A DNA stretch of 64,000 nucleotides from Bog-159 sp049516155 (lineage in GTDB: Bacteria; Acidobacteriota; Terriglobia; Bryobacterales; Bryobacteraceae), in assembly GCA_049516155.1 (NCBI GenBank), contig JBEKTJ010000007.1, positions 1 through 64,000 of the forward strand. Reading direction: 5' to 3'. Positions 24,397 through 33,692 of the stretch are shown here, in pieces. Position 1 is the stretch's first letter. Each line of letters begins with the position of its first letter. Both the position numbers and the translations under genes were made by a program. Under the pieces are notes generated by a model that was given only the letters and a program-made list of their open reading frames with translations, did not search any database and was not told the DNA's origin.

Positions 24397-27147
24397 TTAC
24401 TTCCCCTCGGTCGCCGCCTTATTGAAATCGCCTGCCTTCACGATGGAGACCTGACCCAGGTCGATATTGCGCCGCACTGCTTTGGAGATCTCGTCGGGCG
24501 TTAGCGCGGAGACTTTTGTCTCAAGTTCCGCATCCCAAGACATCGTCCGCCCGTCGTAGTCCCGGGTTGTCAAAGTACGCACCAGAGAGTTGTCCTCCGC
24601 CCGGTTCACCTGTTGTCCCTGCAGCCAGCCGGTGCGGTCGTCGTCCAGCTCCTTCTGCGTGAAGCCGTCGGTCAGCGCCCTTTGCATCTCCTCCTTGAAC
24701 GCCGCTTCCACCTTCGAGACATTCTGCGGCGCGGCAATGGCGAACGCCTGGAACTGGCCGTCCTTCTCGTTTGGCTTGGCCGAAAGGCTCGATCCCACGC
24801 CATAGCTCAAGCCGTCCTTCACGCGGATGCGCGTGGCCAGCCGTGAATTGAGGAATCCGCCGCCCAGCATGTAGTTGCCGATCACCAGCGCCGGATAATC
24901 GGGATCCTGGTTGCTGACGTTGAGCCGCGTGGCCGCGATGAACACCGCATTCTTTTTGTCGGGCGTCTCGATGGTCTGATTCACGGGCGCAATCTTTTGG
25001 AAGCCGTACTTGATGCGCTCGAACCGCGCCGGGCTCTTCCACTCGCCGAACAAAGTCTCGATTTCCTTCTTCACTGCGGCCGGGTCGAAGTCGCCCACCA
25101 CCGCCAGTTGGCCGTTGGAGGCGCCATAGAAGTGCTTGTAGAAGGCCTTGGCATCTTCGAGCTTCGCGCTCTTGACTTCGTCGATTTCCTCGGGGATCGA
25201 CAATGTTGCCCGCACGTCGCCTTTGGGGAATGGATACATCGTGCGCTGGATCTCGGTAAAAGCCAGCGATTGCGGCTCGGTCTTTCCGAAATCGAGTTCG
25301 GTCAAGTGCTCCTTGCGGATCTCTTCGAATTCCGATTCCGGCAATGCAGCCTCTTTCAGGATTTCGCCGGCCAGCCGCAACACGGCGGGCAGATTCTCGT
25401 GCGTGGTTTCGATGCTTACGTTGGCACTGCTAGCGCCGCCGCTCACATTCAGTTGAGCTTTCAGCTTGTCGATCTCGTCCTGGATTTGCTGCCGGTTCTT
25501 ATGGACCGTGCCGCGGATCAGCGTGGCGCCGGCCAGGTCGGCAACAGTGTCCTTGCCCGCCAGGCTTTCCAGATCGCCGAAGTGCAGGCTGATCACTGCG
25601 TGTACGCTGGCGCCGCGCGTGGTCTTCTGCAGCAGCGACACCTTCATGCCGGAAGGCAAGGTGTAACGCTGCACCCGCGACTCGATGTTCTTCGGCGATG
25701 CATCGAACGCCTCGCCCGCCGCCATAGCAACCTCGCCCTTGTAGTCTTTCAGCACCGCCGCGACGTCGGTCTTGGCGGGTATCTCGGCCCGATCGGGTTT
25801 GGGATCGGGGATGAACTCGCCGATGGTCTGGTTCGAAGTTTTCAGATAAGCCGTGGCCACCCGCTGCACATCTTGCGGAGTGACTTTCTTCAAAAGATCG
25901 CGATCGTGGAATATCAGCCGCCAGTCGCCCTGCGCCAGGTACTCGCTGAGATACAGGCCGACCTGTTCGGAGTTGCGCAAGGTCATGTCCACCTGCTTTT
26001 CGAGGCGGGCCTTGGCGCGATCCACTTCCTCCTTGCTGGGCGGCTCCTTCACCACGCCGTCGATAGTGGCGAGCATGGTATTGCGCGCATCATCCAGCGA
26101 ATCGGACTTGTTCAGGATGGCGCCGAACATGATTAGTCCCGGCTCGTTGTATTGCATCGCATTGCCGAATACCTGCGTGGCTTTCTTGTTATCGACCAGC
26201 GCCTTGTACAGCCGGCCAGACGATTGTTCACCCATGATGCTCGCCAGCACGTCCAGAACGGGTTGGTCCGGATTGCCGCCGTCCGGCGTGTGGTAAACGA
26301 TGAAGATCCCCTGTATGTCTCCGACCCTGCGCACCACCGTAAGGCGCTCGCCGTCCTGCACCGGTTCCACCGTATAAGTCGGCGTGAGCGTGCGCGTGGG
26401 CCGCGGAATCTTGCCGAAGTATTGGTTCACCAGCGCGACGACCTTCGGCTCATCCACTTTGCCGGCTACTGTAAGGACGGCATCGTCCGGCTGATAATAC
26501 TTGTGGTAGAACGCCTGCAGCTTGTCCATAGTCACGCGTTCCACATCCGACTTATTCCCGATCACCGGCCGGCCATAACTGTGCGCGATGTAGGCGGCTG
26601 CCATGGTATGAATGTACAGCACGTTGAACGGATTGTTTTCGCCCATCTCGAATTCGTTGCGGACCACCGAGAATTCCTTGTCGAAATCCTCTTTCTTGAT
26701 GAAGGAATTAACCATGCGGTCCGACTCCATATCGAGTGCCCACTTCAGGTTTTCATCGCTAGCCTGAAATGTTTCGAAGTAGTTGGTACGGTCGAAGTCG
26801 GTGGAACCGTTCGGCCGGCAGCCATGCTCGGTGAGCTCCTGCATGATATTCAGGTGGTTGGTGCTGCCCTTAAATACCATGTGCTCGAGCAGGTGCGCCA
26901 TGCCGCCTTCGCCGGAGCCCTCCTGGCGCGAGCCGACCAGATAGGTGACGTTGACGGTGATGTTGGGCTTCGACGGATCCGGAAACACTAGGAAATGCAG
27001 CCCGTTGTCCAAGGTGTACTCGGTGATGCCCTCGACGGAAGTTACTTTTTTCACGCCGCTGGGAAGATCCTCCGCAGGGCACAGCGCCGGTACCAGGAAA
27101 ACAGCGGTTACCAGAAGGAAGTTAAGCAGTCTTTTTTGGGGATTCAT
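24397..27147 (-). CDS. Two-lobed M16 zinc metalloprotease (pitrilysin/PqqL type)
   Basis: 916 aa with signal peptide (LLNFLLVTAVFLVPALCPAE). The inverted zinc motif HxxEH is H85-L-L-E88-H89; the downstream Glu lies in the helix at about 165. The second half (from about 470) repeats the fold without HxxEH, so one active and one structural lobe share a chain, as in PqqL/pitrilysin. It is probably periplasmic and degrades peptides or processed protein fragments. Last gene of a minus-strand run starting at the ROK kinase. Confidence 0.93.
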   Translation of the reverse strand: MNPQKRLLNFLLVTAVFLVPALCPAEDLPSGVKKVTSVEGITEYTLDNGLHFLVFPDPSKPNITVNVTYLVGSRQEGSGEGGMAHLLEHMVFKGSTNHLNIMQELTEHGCRPNGSTDFDRTNYFETFQASDENLKWALDMESDRMVNSFIKKEDFDKEFSVVRNEFEMGENNPFNVLYIHTMAAAYIAHSYGRPVIGNKSDVERVTMDKLQAFYHKYYQPDDAVLTVAGKVDEPKVVALVNQYFGKIPRPTRTLTPTYTVEPVQDGERLTVVRRVGDIQGIFIVYHTPDGGNPDQPVLDVLASIMGEQSSGRLYKALVDNKKATQVFGNAMQYNEPGLIMFGAILNKSDSLDDARNTMLATIDGVVKEPPSKEEVDRAKARLEKQVDMTLRNSEQVGLYLSEYLAQGDWRLIFHDRDLLKKVTPQDVQRVATAYLKTSNQTIGEFIPDPKPDRAEIPAKTDVAAVLKDYKGEVAMAAGEAFDASPKNIESRVQRYTLPSGMKVSLLQKTTRGASVHAVISLHFGDLESLAGKDTVADLAGATLIRGTVHKNRQQIQDEIDKLKAQLNVSGGASSANVSIETTHENLPAVLRLAGEILKEAALPESEFEEIRKEHLTELDFGKTEPQSLAFTEIQRTMYPFPKGDVRATLSIPEEIDEVKSAKLEDAKAFYKHFYGASNGQLAVVGDFDPAAVKKEIETLFGEWKSPARFERIKYGFQKIAPVNQTIETPDKKNAVFIAATRLNVSNQDPDYPALVIGNYMLGGGFLNSRLATRIRVKDGLSYGVGSSLSAKPNEKDGQFQAFAIAAPQNVSKVEAAFKEEMQRALTDGFTQKELDDDRTGWLQGQQVNRAEDNSLVRTLTTRDYDGRTMSWDAELETKVSALTPDEISKAVRRNIDLGQVSIVKAGDFNKAATEGK

Positions 27148-27171
27148 ATTTCTCTTATCCTAACTCTCGCG

Positions 27172-28182
27172 TTAGTCGGCTACTTTAATGACCAGTTTGC
27201 CGAAGTTCTCGCCGCGGTACAGCTTCTGCAGCGTATCCGGGAAAGTCTCCAGCCCATCGACGATATCTTCACGCGCCTTCAGCTTGCCGGCGGCCATCCA
27301 GCGCGCCAGCGCCTGCAAGCCCTCCGCGTAGCGCGCGGCATAATAGAAGACCACAAAGCCCTCCATGCGCGCATGATTAATCAACAGAGAAAGGTAGTTG
27401 CGAGGGCCTTGAATCGACTCACGGTTATTGTACTGCGAAATCGCGCCGCAAATGATGACGCGCGCGCGCCGCGCCAGCAGCAATAGCACGATATCCAGAA
27501 TCTCGCCGCCCACATTGTCGAAATAAATGTCGATGCCCTTGGGGCAGTGGCGCGCGAGTGCCGCGCGCACATCCTCGTTCTTGTAGTCGACTGCAGCGTC
27601 AAAGCCCAGCTCTTCCACCACGTAGCGGCACTTGTCCGGACCGCCCGCGATGCCGACCACGCGGCATCCCTTGATCTTGGCGATCTGTCCGGTGACCGCT
27701 CCTACAGCACCTGCGGCGGCCGAGACCACCACAGTCTCGCCTTCTTTCGGCTGGCCGATATCGAGCAGGCCGAAATAGGCGGTCAGGCCGGGCATGCCGA
27801 GCGCGCCCAAATAGCGCGGGAGCGGCGCCAGACGCGGATCGACCTTGGTCGAATCCTTCGCTTTGACAATCGCGTAGTCCTGGATGCCCATCATGCCGTA
27901 CACCGTATCGCCCACCGCGAGGCTGGGGTCGTTGGACGTTACTACGCGGCCCACACCCCCGGCTCGCATCACTTCCCCCAAGCCGACCGGCGGGACATAG
28001 GACCTGCCTTCGTTCATCCAGCCGCGCATGGCCGGATCGAGCGACAGGTACAACACCTTGACCAACGCTTCGCCGGGACCGGGCTCGCCGGCGGGTGTGG
28101 TGGCGAATTCGAAATCGCTGCGTTTGACCATGCCAACAGGGCGGGAGGTCAACTTGAATTGACGGTTTTGGAGCGCACTCAT
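27172..28182 (-). CDS. Zinc-independent MDR oxidoreductase (CurA/PTGR/leukotriene B4 12-hydroxydehydrogenase type)
   Basis: 336 aa. LYLSLDPAMRGWMNEGRSY and VPPVGLGEVMRAGGVGRV are hallmarks of the NADPH-dependent alkenal/one reductase group (YncB/CurA); VVSAAAGAVGAVTGQIAK is the nucleotide motif. It reduces alpha,beta-unsaturated carbonyls, often for detoxification of reactive aldehydes. No zinc Cys cluster. It sits 9 nt after the methyltransferase gene and 24 nt before the M16 gene. Confidence 0.92.
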   Translation of the reverse strand: MSALQNRQFKLTSRPVGMVKRSDFEFATTPAGEPGPGEALVKVLYLSLDPAMRGWMNEGRSYVPPVGLGEVMRAGGVGRVVTSNDPSLAVGDTVYGMMGIQDYAIVKAKDSTKVDPRLAPLPRYLGALGMPGLTAYFGLLDIGQPKEGETVVVSAAAGAVGAVTGQIAKIKGCRVVGIAGGPDKCRYVVEELGFDAAVDYKNEDVRAALARHCPKGIDIYFDNVGGEILDIVLLLLARRARVIICGAISQYNNRESIQGPRNYLSLLINHARMEGFVVFYYAARYAEGLQALARWMAAGKLKAREDIVDGLETFPDTLQKLYRGENFGKLVIKVAD

Positions 28183-28191
28183 ATCCGTACC

Positions 28192-29091
28192 TCAGGGTAT
28201 ATCTTCGCAAATCGTGGGTTTCGTGCTCAGGCAGGCGCCCGGCGTGTGCCACTGACAGGACTCGTCGGGTTCGTGCGGGTCGCGGCGCAGCGATTTTAGC
28301 TTGAACATCGCGCCGGTGCTCAAGGCCTTCGCCAGCGTCTGCCGCAAGGGCGCCTCCAGTTCCGGATCGCGCAAACTGCCGCCGTTCAGGATGGCCAGGA
28401 AGCTCACTGTCCCGGCCGAAAAGCCAGCGGCATCGCGCACGATTTTGACCATCATGCCCTGGCCGATGGTAGGGCTGCTGGCGATCGTAAGCGGCATCAC
28501 CAGCCGGCCGCCTCCGCGCAACCGGTCCAGCCACAACGCTTGCGGATGCGTGACGCCCGCATTGATCAGGATGGCGTCGCACGGCTCCGGGTCGAACGTT
28601 GCGCCATCGCCCGCGTGCACGTCTATTTGGGTATAGCCGCTGAGATTCTCACGCGCGCGGGCCGCCAGATCGGGCTGTGCGTCGAGCGCCACCACGCTGC
28701 CGCCGGGGCCGACCACCTCCGCCATGACGGCGGTGTAGTAACCCACGCCGCATCCCATGTGGTATACGCGATCGCCGCTCTTCAGATCGAGGGCGTTTAT
28801 CCAAGTGGCCAGCCCACTGGGCTGGCCGTTGTTGATGTCCTTGGCGCGGTCCACCGCTACCACGACATTATGGTAGAGATGTCGCGGCTCGCTGGTGGTA
28901 CGGTACGACGCCTGGACCAGTCCGGCGGCGGCCAGCGCTCTCATGTCAGCCGAAGCGATTTGCCAGGGCGGCGGGCCCAGGAATGCCTCGCGCGGTACGC
29001 GCGCGAAAGCCTCCACCAACGCCGGCGAGTTCAAGCTGGCGACCTGCTCGATCTCCTCGGCATAGAAGCGGCGGTAATCGTCGAGCGTCAT
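28192..29091 (-). CDS. PCMT-like protein-isoaspartate/SAM methyltransferase
   Basis: 299 aa. FARVPREAFLGPPPWQI matches the entry segment of L-isoaspartyl methyltransferases, and YHMGCGVGYYTAVMAEVVG is SAM motif I (a Cys where Gly or Ser is usual). A C-terminal extension beyond the usual 210 residues (about 210-299) is unassigned, so it may act on another substrate. 9 nt downstream of the ROK gene, same operon. Confidence 0.75.
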   Translation of the reverse strand: MTLDDYRRFYAEEIEQVASLNSPALVEAFARVPREAFLGPPPWQIASADMRALAAAGLVQASYRTTSEPRHLYHNVVVAVDRAKDINNGQPSGLATWINALDLKSGDRVYHMGCGVGYYTAVMAEVVGPGGSVVALDAQPDLAARARENLSGYTQIDVHAGDGATFDPEPCDAILINAGVTHPQALWLDRLRGGGRLVMPLTIASSPTIGQGMMVKIVRDAAGFSAGTVSFLAILNGGSLRDPELEAPLRQTLAKALSTGAMFKLKSLRRDPHEPDESCQWHTPGACLSTKPTICEDIP

Positions 29092-29100
29092 CCGTTAGCC

Positions 29101-30117
29101 TTACAGGAGCCCGTTCTGCCGCGCGAACTGGAGCGCTTCGATGGCCGCGCCGCGCGCCCCAGCGGTATCTCCGTTGGGCATGATGTAGATTGGGATATCC
29201 GCCTGTTCTTCGCGCTGCGCCGGCATTCCCGCGTGGATCTCGCCGATGAACCAGCGCTGAAATTCCTCACTCGTTTCAATTGCGCCGCCGCCCACCACCA
29301 GCGCATCGGGGTCGAACGTGTTGATCATCTCGTCGAAGAATATGCCCAGCGCATGGGCCTGCACGCGGAAGATTTCGCGGCACATGGGATCGCCTTTCTC
29401 GGCCAGTCCGCGCACCAGCTTCGCGGCCGGATGCAGGCCGATTTTACCCAGTTCGTGATCCGGATAGCGCGGCAGGAAGTACGGCAGAAAGGATTTCTCG
29501 ATGGCCGTGAGCGAGCATACCGACTCGAGATCGCCCACGCGTCCGCAGTTGCATTCCGGTATCAGGCCGGCGATGCCGCGGATATTCTGATAGGGCAGCA
29601 GCACGTGTCCCAATTCGCCGCCAAAGCCCTTCCTGCCTTTGATGTCGCGGCCCTCGATGATGACCCCGCCCCCTAATCCGGTGCCGATGACCACCGTGAT
29701 GGAGGTAGCCAGCCGGTTGGTCCCGAAGATGTTGAAGTGACCCCAGAGAGCGCCGGCGTTTCCATCGTTCAAATAGGTGACGGGGATGCCCAGCCGCGCG
29801 GCCAGGCTGCCGCGGATGTCGCACCCGCACCAGTCGCGGTGCACGAAGTTGGTGGAACCTTCCGCGCTGAGCACGCCCGCCGCACTGGCCGGTCCCGGCG
29901 TGTCCAGACCGGCGACGGCCACGTCGGCTACGCTAAGGCCTACCATTTCGACGGCGATCTTCAAACCGTCAACGATCTGCTGGAGGCACACCTCGGGGCC
30001 CTCTTTGGAGCGGGCCGGATACTCGCACAGACCTTCGATCAGGAACTGTTCTTGCGGGGTTACTAACGTATAGTTGACGGCGGTTCCGCCAAGATCCACT
30101 CCGGCTACGACGCGCAC
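29101..30117 (-). CDS. ROK-family sugar kinase
   Basis: 338 aa from GTG 30117 (VRVVAGVDLGGTAVNYTLV), with the phosphate-1 motif DLGGT at the start. Further ROK signs are LNDGNAGALWGH, IGTGLGGGVI and the zinc motif GH...CNCGRVGDLES...C (about 195-225). ROK enzymes phosphorylate glucose or related sugars; specificity is not readable. The upstream ORF start at 30243 has no supporting sequence. First gene of the run with pcm, curA-like and M16 genes. Confidence 0.92.
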   Translation of the reverse strand: MRVVAGVDLGGTAVNYTLVTPQEQFLIEGLCEYPARSKEGPEVCLQQIVDGLKIAVEMVGLSVADVAVAGLDTPGPASAAGVLSAEGSTNFVHRDWCGCDIRGSLAARLGIPVTYLNDGNAGALWGHFNIFGTNRLATSITVVIGTGLGGGVIIEGRDIKGRKGFGGELGHVLLPYQNIRGIAGLIPECNCGRVGDLESVCSLTAIEKSFLPYFLPRYPDHELGKIGLHPAAKLVRGLAEKGDPMCREIFRVQAHALGIFFDEMINTFDPDALVVGGGAIETSEEFQRWFIGEIHAGMPAQREEQADIPIYIMPNGDTAGARGAAIEALQFARQNGLL

Positions 30118-30263
30118 GGCGGTTACCTCAAATTTAGGATGATTTCCGATTCCCGAAGTTCCCAGAATAGCAGGGGGCGGGAAGCCTGCGTTTGCGCGGA
30201 GGCAGGCAGGCTGGTAACCCGTTTGGGCCTCGTCGCGTCTCATGCGCAGGAAGGAGAGCAGTC

Positions 30264-30836
30264 ATGAAATCGTGCGTGTGGTTGACATGTTTCGTAATGG
30301 CGACGGCGGCAAGCGGCTGGGCGGGGATGAAACCTGTCGCTTTTCGGCTGGCGAGTTTGCCTGCCAGCACGGAGCCGGGACAGAAGCTGGTTCTGTGCGC
30401 CGCCAATATCGGCACGGGCGCGGTGGATGTGACGCTGGAGTTTATCAACGTCAGAACCGGCGGCGTGGCGGCGGAGAAGACCGTGAGCCTGCAGCCGCTG
30501 GGTACGGGCGCCGCGGCGCAACCCTGCGTCGCGATGGCGGCGGAATCGGTCGGCGGACCGCACGTGGACACGCCGATGGCTGCGTCGTTCGCTGCGGGTG
30601 GAGCGCCAGCTCCGGCAGCCGACGGAGAGGCTTTGGTGGTCGGAGTGGCGATGGTGCGGAAGCCGCTATTATCGTTCCGAGAGGCGCAAGTAACGGCCTC
30701 AATCCAGGTGATGGCCCCGGACGCGGACGGGACAATGCGTACGGTGCAGACGATCCCGCTGAGCCGCGCTACGCATCCGTCGGACGGCGCTCCGGTGAAC
30801 GCCCCAGCGACATCGGACGGCGGCCACCGTAAATAG
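30264..30836 (+). CDS. Secreted hypothetical protein
   Basis: 190 aa from ATG 30264, with GAAGGAGAG ahead and a signal peptide (WLTCFVMATAASGWA). The mature part is Ala/Gly/Val-rich with two Cys and predicted beta strands (KLVLCAANIGTGAVDVTLEF). Family not recognised. Alone on its strand between the ROK operon and the formamidase gene. Confidence 0.65.
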   Translation: MKSCVWLTCFVMATAASGWAGMKPVAFRLASLPASTEPGQKLVLCAANIGTGAVDVTLEFINVRTGGVAAEKTVSLQPLGTGAAAQPCVAMAAESVGGPHVDTPMAASFAAGGAPAPAADGEALVVGVAMVRKPLLSFREAQVTASIQVMAPDADGTMRTVQTIPLSRATHPSDGAPVNAPATSDGGHRK

Positions 30837-30908
30837 CGGAGCCGCGCCAAGACACGCGGCGGCGATCCCCTATCTTCGGCGGGTCTGGCTCGTCTACAAT
30901 GAGTCACC

Positions 30909-32222
30909 ATGACCCACGCTCTATCGCTCCTTCTATCGCTATTGCTCCTGCTCCCGGCGCTGCTGCCCGCCCAATCCGCCTCCGTTACCGGGCGATGGTT
31001 CGCCGTCGCGGATTTCTACGGTACGCCTCTCAATTTTCCGATGGAACTGAGCCAGCAAGGGGACAAGCTGGCCGGTAATTTCGACGGCGACAAACTGGAG
31101 GGAACGCTCTCCGGCGACGCCCTGCACTTTCTGGCCAAAGACGAGCATGGCGGAACGGAGGAGCTTACCGCCACGGTCCGGTCCGGCGTGATTTCGGGCG
31201 CCATCGTGTTTGTGGATGGCGACGACAAGGAGCATCCCAGCACGCACGTGTTCACCGCCACGCGGGTTCCGCAGCGCCGCGCCGGAGCGCCGCGGCGCTT
31301 CGATTTCACGCCATCCGTGTTTCATCGCCAGTTCTCCGCCGCGAACAAACCCGTGCTCACGGTCTATCCAGGCGACACCATTCACACCACGACGGTGGAC
31401 GCCGGCGGCACCGATGAAAAGGGCGTTACGCGAGTGCTCGGCGGCAATCCCGAGACGGGGCCTTTCTACATTGAGACCGCCGCGCCGGGAGACACTCTGG
31501 TGGTCCACCTGACGCGGCTGCGTCTCAATCGGAATTGGGCCATCAGCGACGATGGCATCGTAGGCCGGGGCCTGGATAGCAATCTTGCGGTGAAAATGAA
31601 GGATGGCTTCAAGAATGTGCGCTGGCGCCTGGATCCGCAAAAGGGCGTCGCTACTACGGAAAAGCCCGGCGATCACCTGGCCGGTTACACGGTGCCTCTG
31701 CGGCCGATGTTGGGATGCGTGGCGGTTGCGCCAGGCTCCGCACAAGCGGCTCCCGGCACCGGCGATTCCGGGCGTTGGGGCGGCAATATGGACTTCAACG
31801 AGATCGTGGAAGGCGCGACCGTCTACCTGCCCGTTAGTGTCCCGGGCGCTCTGCTATACGTCGGCGACGGCCACGCGGCACAAGGCGACGGCGAGCTCAA
31901 CGGGAATGCGCTCGAAACTTCCATGGATGTGGAGTTCACCGTGGATGTGATTTCGCAAAAATCGATCATGAGTCCGCGCGTCGAGTCGGGCACGCACCTG
32001 ATGGCGATGGGGCTGGCAGGGTCGCTCGACGACGCCTTCCGCGGCGCCACGGCTAATATGGCGGCGTGGCTGGCCGACGACTACAAGCTGACTCCCTCGG
32101 AGATCGCACAAGTGCTGGGCACGGCGGCGGAATACAAGGTAAGCGAAGTTGCGGATCGCAACGCCGGGATTGTGCTGAAGATCGGCAAGGACCGGCTGCA
32201 ATTCCTAGCTCCAGCGAAGTAG
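30909..32222 (+). CDS. Exported acetamidase/formamidase-family protein
   Basis: 437 aa with signal peptide (LLSLLLLLPALLPAQS). Residues about 25-115 form an extra beta-rich N-terminal domain; the remainder is FmdA/AmdA-like (YPGDTIHTTTVDAGGTDEKG, GPFYIETAAPGDTLVV, RWGGNMDFNEIVEGATVYLP, YVGDGHAAQGDGE). Family members hydrolyse formamide or short amides. The export signal is unusual for the classical cytoplasmic enzymes but is common in environmental homologues. Single gene. Confidence 0.88.
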   Translation: MTHALSLLLSLLLLLPALLPAQSASVTGRWFAVADFYGTPLNFPMELSQQGDKLAGNFDGDKLEGTLSGDALHFLAKDEHGGTEELTATVRSGVISGAIVFVDGDDKEHPSTHVFTATRVPQRRAGAPRRFDFTPSVFHRQFSAANKPVLTVYPGDTIHTTTVDAGGTDEKGVTRVLGGNPETGPFYIETAAPGDTLVVHLTRLRLNRNWAISDDGIVGRGLDSNLAVKMKDGFKNVRWRLDPQKGVATTEKPGDHLAGYTVPLRPMLGCVAVAPGSAQAAPGTGDSGRWGGNMDFNEIVEGATVYLPVSVPGALLYVGDGHAAQGDGELNGNALETSMDVEFTVDVISQKSIMSPRVESGTHLMAMGLAGSLDDAFRGATANMAAWLADDYKLTPSEIAQVLGTAAEYKVSEVADRNAGIVLKIGKDRLQFLAPAK

Positions 32223-32259
32223 GAAGCGGCCCTCGAACCTCACTATAGCTACGATGGAT

Positions 32260-32288
32260 TTGACATCATATGTAATGTATGTCATATT
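32260..32288 (+). promoter_or_regulatory. Promoter with inverted-repeat operator for the HigBA-like locus
   Basis: TTGACA (32260-32265) and CATATT (32283-32288) are 17 bp apart. A perfect inverted repeat TGACAT (32261-32266)/ATGTCA (32279-32284) spans the promoter. The start of the toxin gene follows 12 nt later. This is a good candidate for autorepression by the HigA-like protein. Confidence 0.6.
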
Positions 32289-32299
32289 AGGAGACGAGA

Positions 32300-32663
32300 G
32301 TGGGCTGGAGCGTTGAAATTGGCGATGAATTCAAGCTGGAGTTCTTCGCGCTGCACGAAGACGTGCGGACGGAGATTCTGGCTCTGGCGCGCTTACTCCA
32401 ACAGTTCGGGCCGCAATTGGGGCGGCCTCGCGTGGATACGCTGAACGGCTCCCGCCACGCGAATATGAAGGAGTTGCGCTTCAAGCGCAGCGGATGGCGA
32501 ATGGAGGGTTGCCTTTGCGTTCGATACGAGGCGCAAGGGCATCCTGCTTGTTTCGGGAGACAAATCCGGCGGCAGTCAAAGGCGCTTCTATCGCGACCTG
32601 TTGCGTAAGGCCGACGACCGTTTCGATGCCCATCTGGCTCGGCTGGATCGGGAGAGGAGATAA
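32300..32663 (+). pseudogene. Frameshifted HigB/RelE-type toxin
   Basis: The reading frame starts at GTG 32300 and runs to KELRFKRS; the family continuation DGEWRVAFAFDTRRKGILLV lies in the +1 frame from about 32493 and ends FDAHLARLDRERR at TAA 32661-32663. One extra base near 32492 explains this. Both halves together (about 120 aa) form a normal HigB mRNA interferase. The intact antitoxin starts 1 nt after the stop. Programmed frameshifting or a sequencing error cannot be excluded, but loss of the toxin is the simple reading. Confidence 0.82.
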
Positions 32664-32664
32664 T

Positions 32665-33027
32665 ATGCCCACCAACGTGGACGACATCATTAAGGAATTG
32701 AGCCCGGTACAGCGCAAGAAGGTGGAGGCCCGCGCCGCGCAATTGATCGCCGAGGAAATGACCCTGCGCGAATTGCGGCACGCGCGCAAGCTGACGCAGG
32801 TCCGCATGGCCAAGACTCTCGGGATCACCCAGGACAGTGTTTCGCGGCTTGAGAAGCGCAGCGATCTGCTGCTCTCCACGCTGCGGAAGACTGTTCAGGC
32901 GATGGGCGGAAAGCTGTCGCTGGTGGCTGAATTCCCCGACCGTGCGCCGGTGGTTTTGGCGGGAATTGCGGAGGAGAGTCCGGGCCCTGAGGCTGCGGGT
33001 CGAAAAAGCGCTCGTGCGCACGCTTAG
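32665..33027 (+). CDS. HigA-like XRE antitoxin
   Basis: 120 aa from ATG 32665. HTH core: MTLRELRHARKLTQVRMAKT and LGITQDSVSRLEKRSDLLLS, then a C-terminal part (QAMGGKLSLVAEFPD) typical of HigA/XRE antitoxins of RelE-type toxins. It probably binds the inverted repeat at 32261-32284. The frame is intact although the toxin frame is broken, so it may persist as a regulator. Confidence 0.88.
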   Translation: MPTNVDDIIKELSPVQRKKVEARAAQLIAEEMTLRELRHARKLTQVRMAKTLGITQDSVSRLEKRSDLLLSTLRKTVQAMGGKLSLVAEFPDRAPVVLAGIAEESPGPEAAGRKSARAHA

Positions 33028-33106
33028 CCCGCGGCGAGTATATAATGCGATCGGTTTAACCTAGCGGACAGGCTACAATAAAGTAGCTACGCTGCGGGCA
33101 CTACGA

Positions 33107-33586
33107 TTGCGATTCTCGTGGGATGAGCGGAAGAATCTGACGAACGAGCGCAAGCCTAAGGTGGGCTTCGCGGTGGCCGCGCGCGTGTTCATCGACGCAA
33201 GCATTATCGGGACCGTCGGGCCGGCGCTCCTTGCGGTTGTCTACACGGTGCGCGATGAAGATGGCGAAGTAATTCGCTTGATTTCGGCAAGCATGGAACT
33301 TGATGCGAAGAATCCCGCGCCGCCGACCCGCAAGCAGAGGGCAGAGATCGCGGCGCTAGCCGAACTGCCTGACGCGGATATCGACTACAGCAATATTCCG
33401 GCAAAGCCGGCCGGTTTCTGGGCCGATGCCGTGCGAGGCGGTCTCTATAGACCCGTGAAGCGCCAGTTAACCGTGCGCATCGATGCGGACGTGCTGGCAT
33501 GGCTGAGGTCCCAGGGCACGGGTTATCATGGCCGGCTGAACCAGATTCTTCGGTCGGCCATGCTCAAGGATGTCAGGAGCCGATGA
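33107..33586 (+). CDS. Fused and internally shortened BrnT-BrnA toxin-antitoxin
   Basis: 159 aa, TTG start. Residues 1-62 are a BrnT toxin (MRFSWDERKNLTNERKPKV ... TVRDEDGEVIRLISAS) that lacks about 20 residues in the middle and its usual tail. From Met63 (33293) onward the sequence is a complete BrnA antitoxin (ALAELPDADIDYSNIP, FWADAVRGGLYRPVKRQLTV, RIDADVLAWLRSQG). Normally these are separate genes. The fusion keeps frame, so the antitoxin may be made from the fused start or from the internal ATG. A toxic activity is unlikely. Confidence 0.78.
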   Translation: MRFSWDERKNLTNERKPKVGFAVAARVFIDASIIGTVGPALLAVVYTVRDEDGEVIRLISASMELDAKNPAPPTRKQRAEIAALAELPDADIDYSNIPAKPAGFWADAVRGGLYRPVKRQLTVRIDADVLAWLRSQGTGYHGRLNQILRSAMLKDVRSR

Positions 33587-33692
33587 GGGACCCATCAACG
33601 ACATGGCGTGCGGCTGTATCCGGGAAGATGCTCCCGGCGCCGTCTTCCGTCTCAGGGAAGACGCTGCGCATCTCACATGAAAGGATAGAGGG

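Noticed and set aside
32300..32663. HigB frameshift as programmed recoding
   Set aside because: No slippery heptamer or obvious stimulatory hairpin at the shift; simple mutation is more economical.
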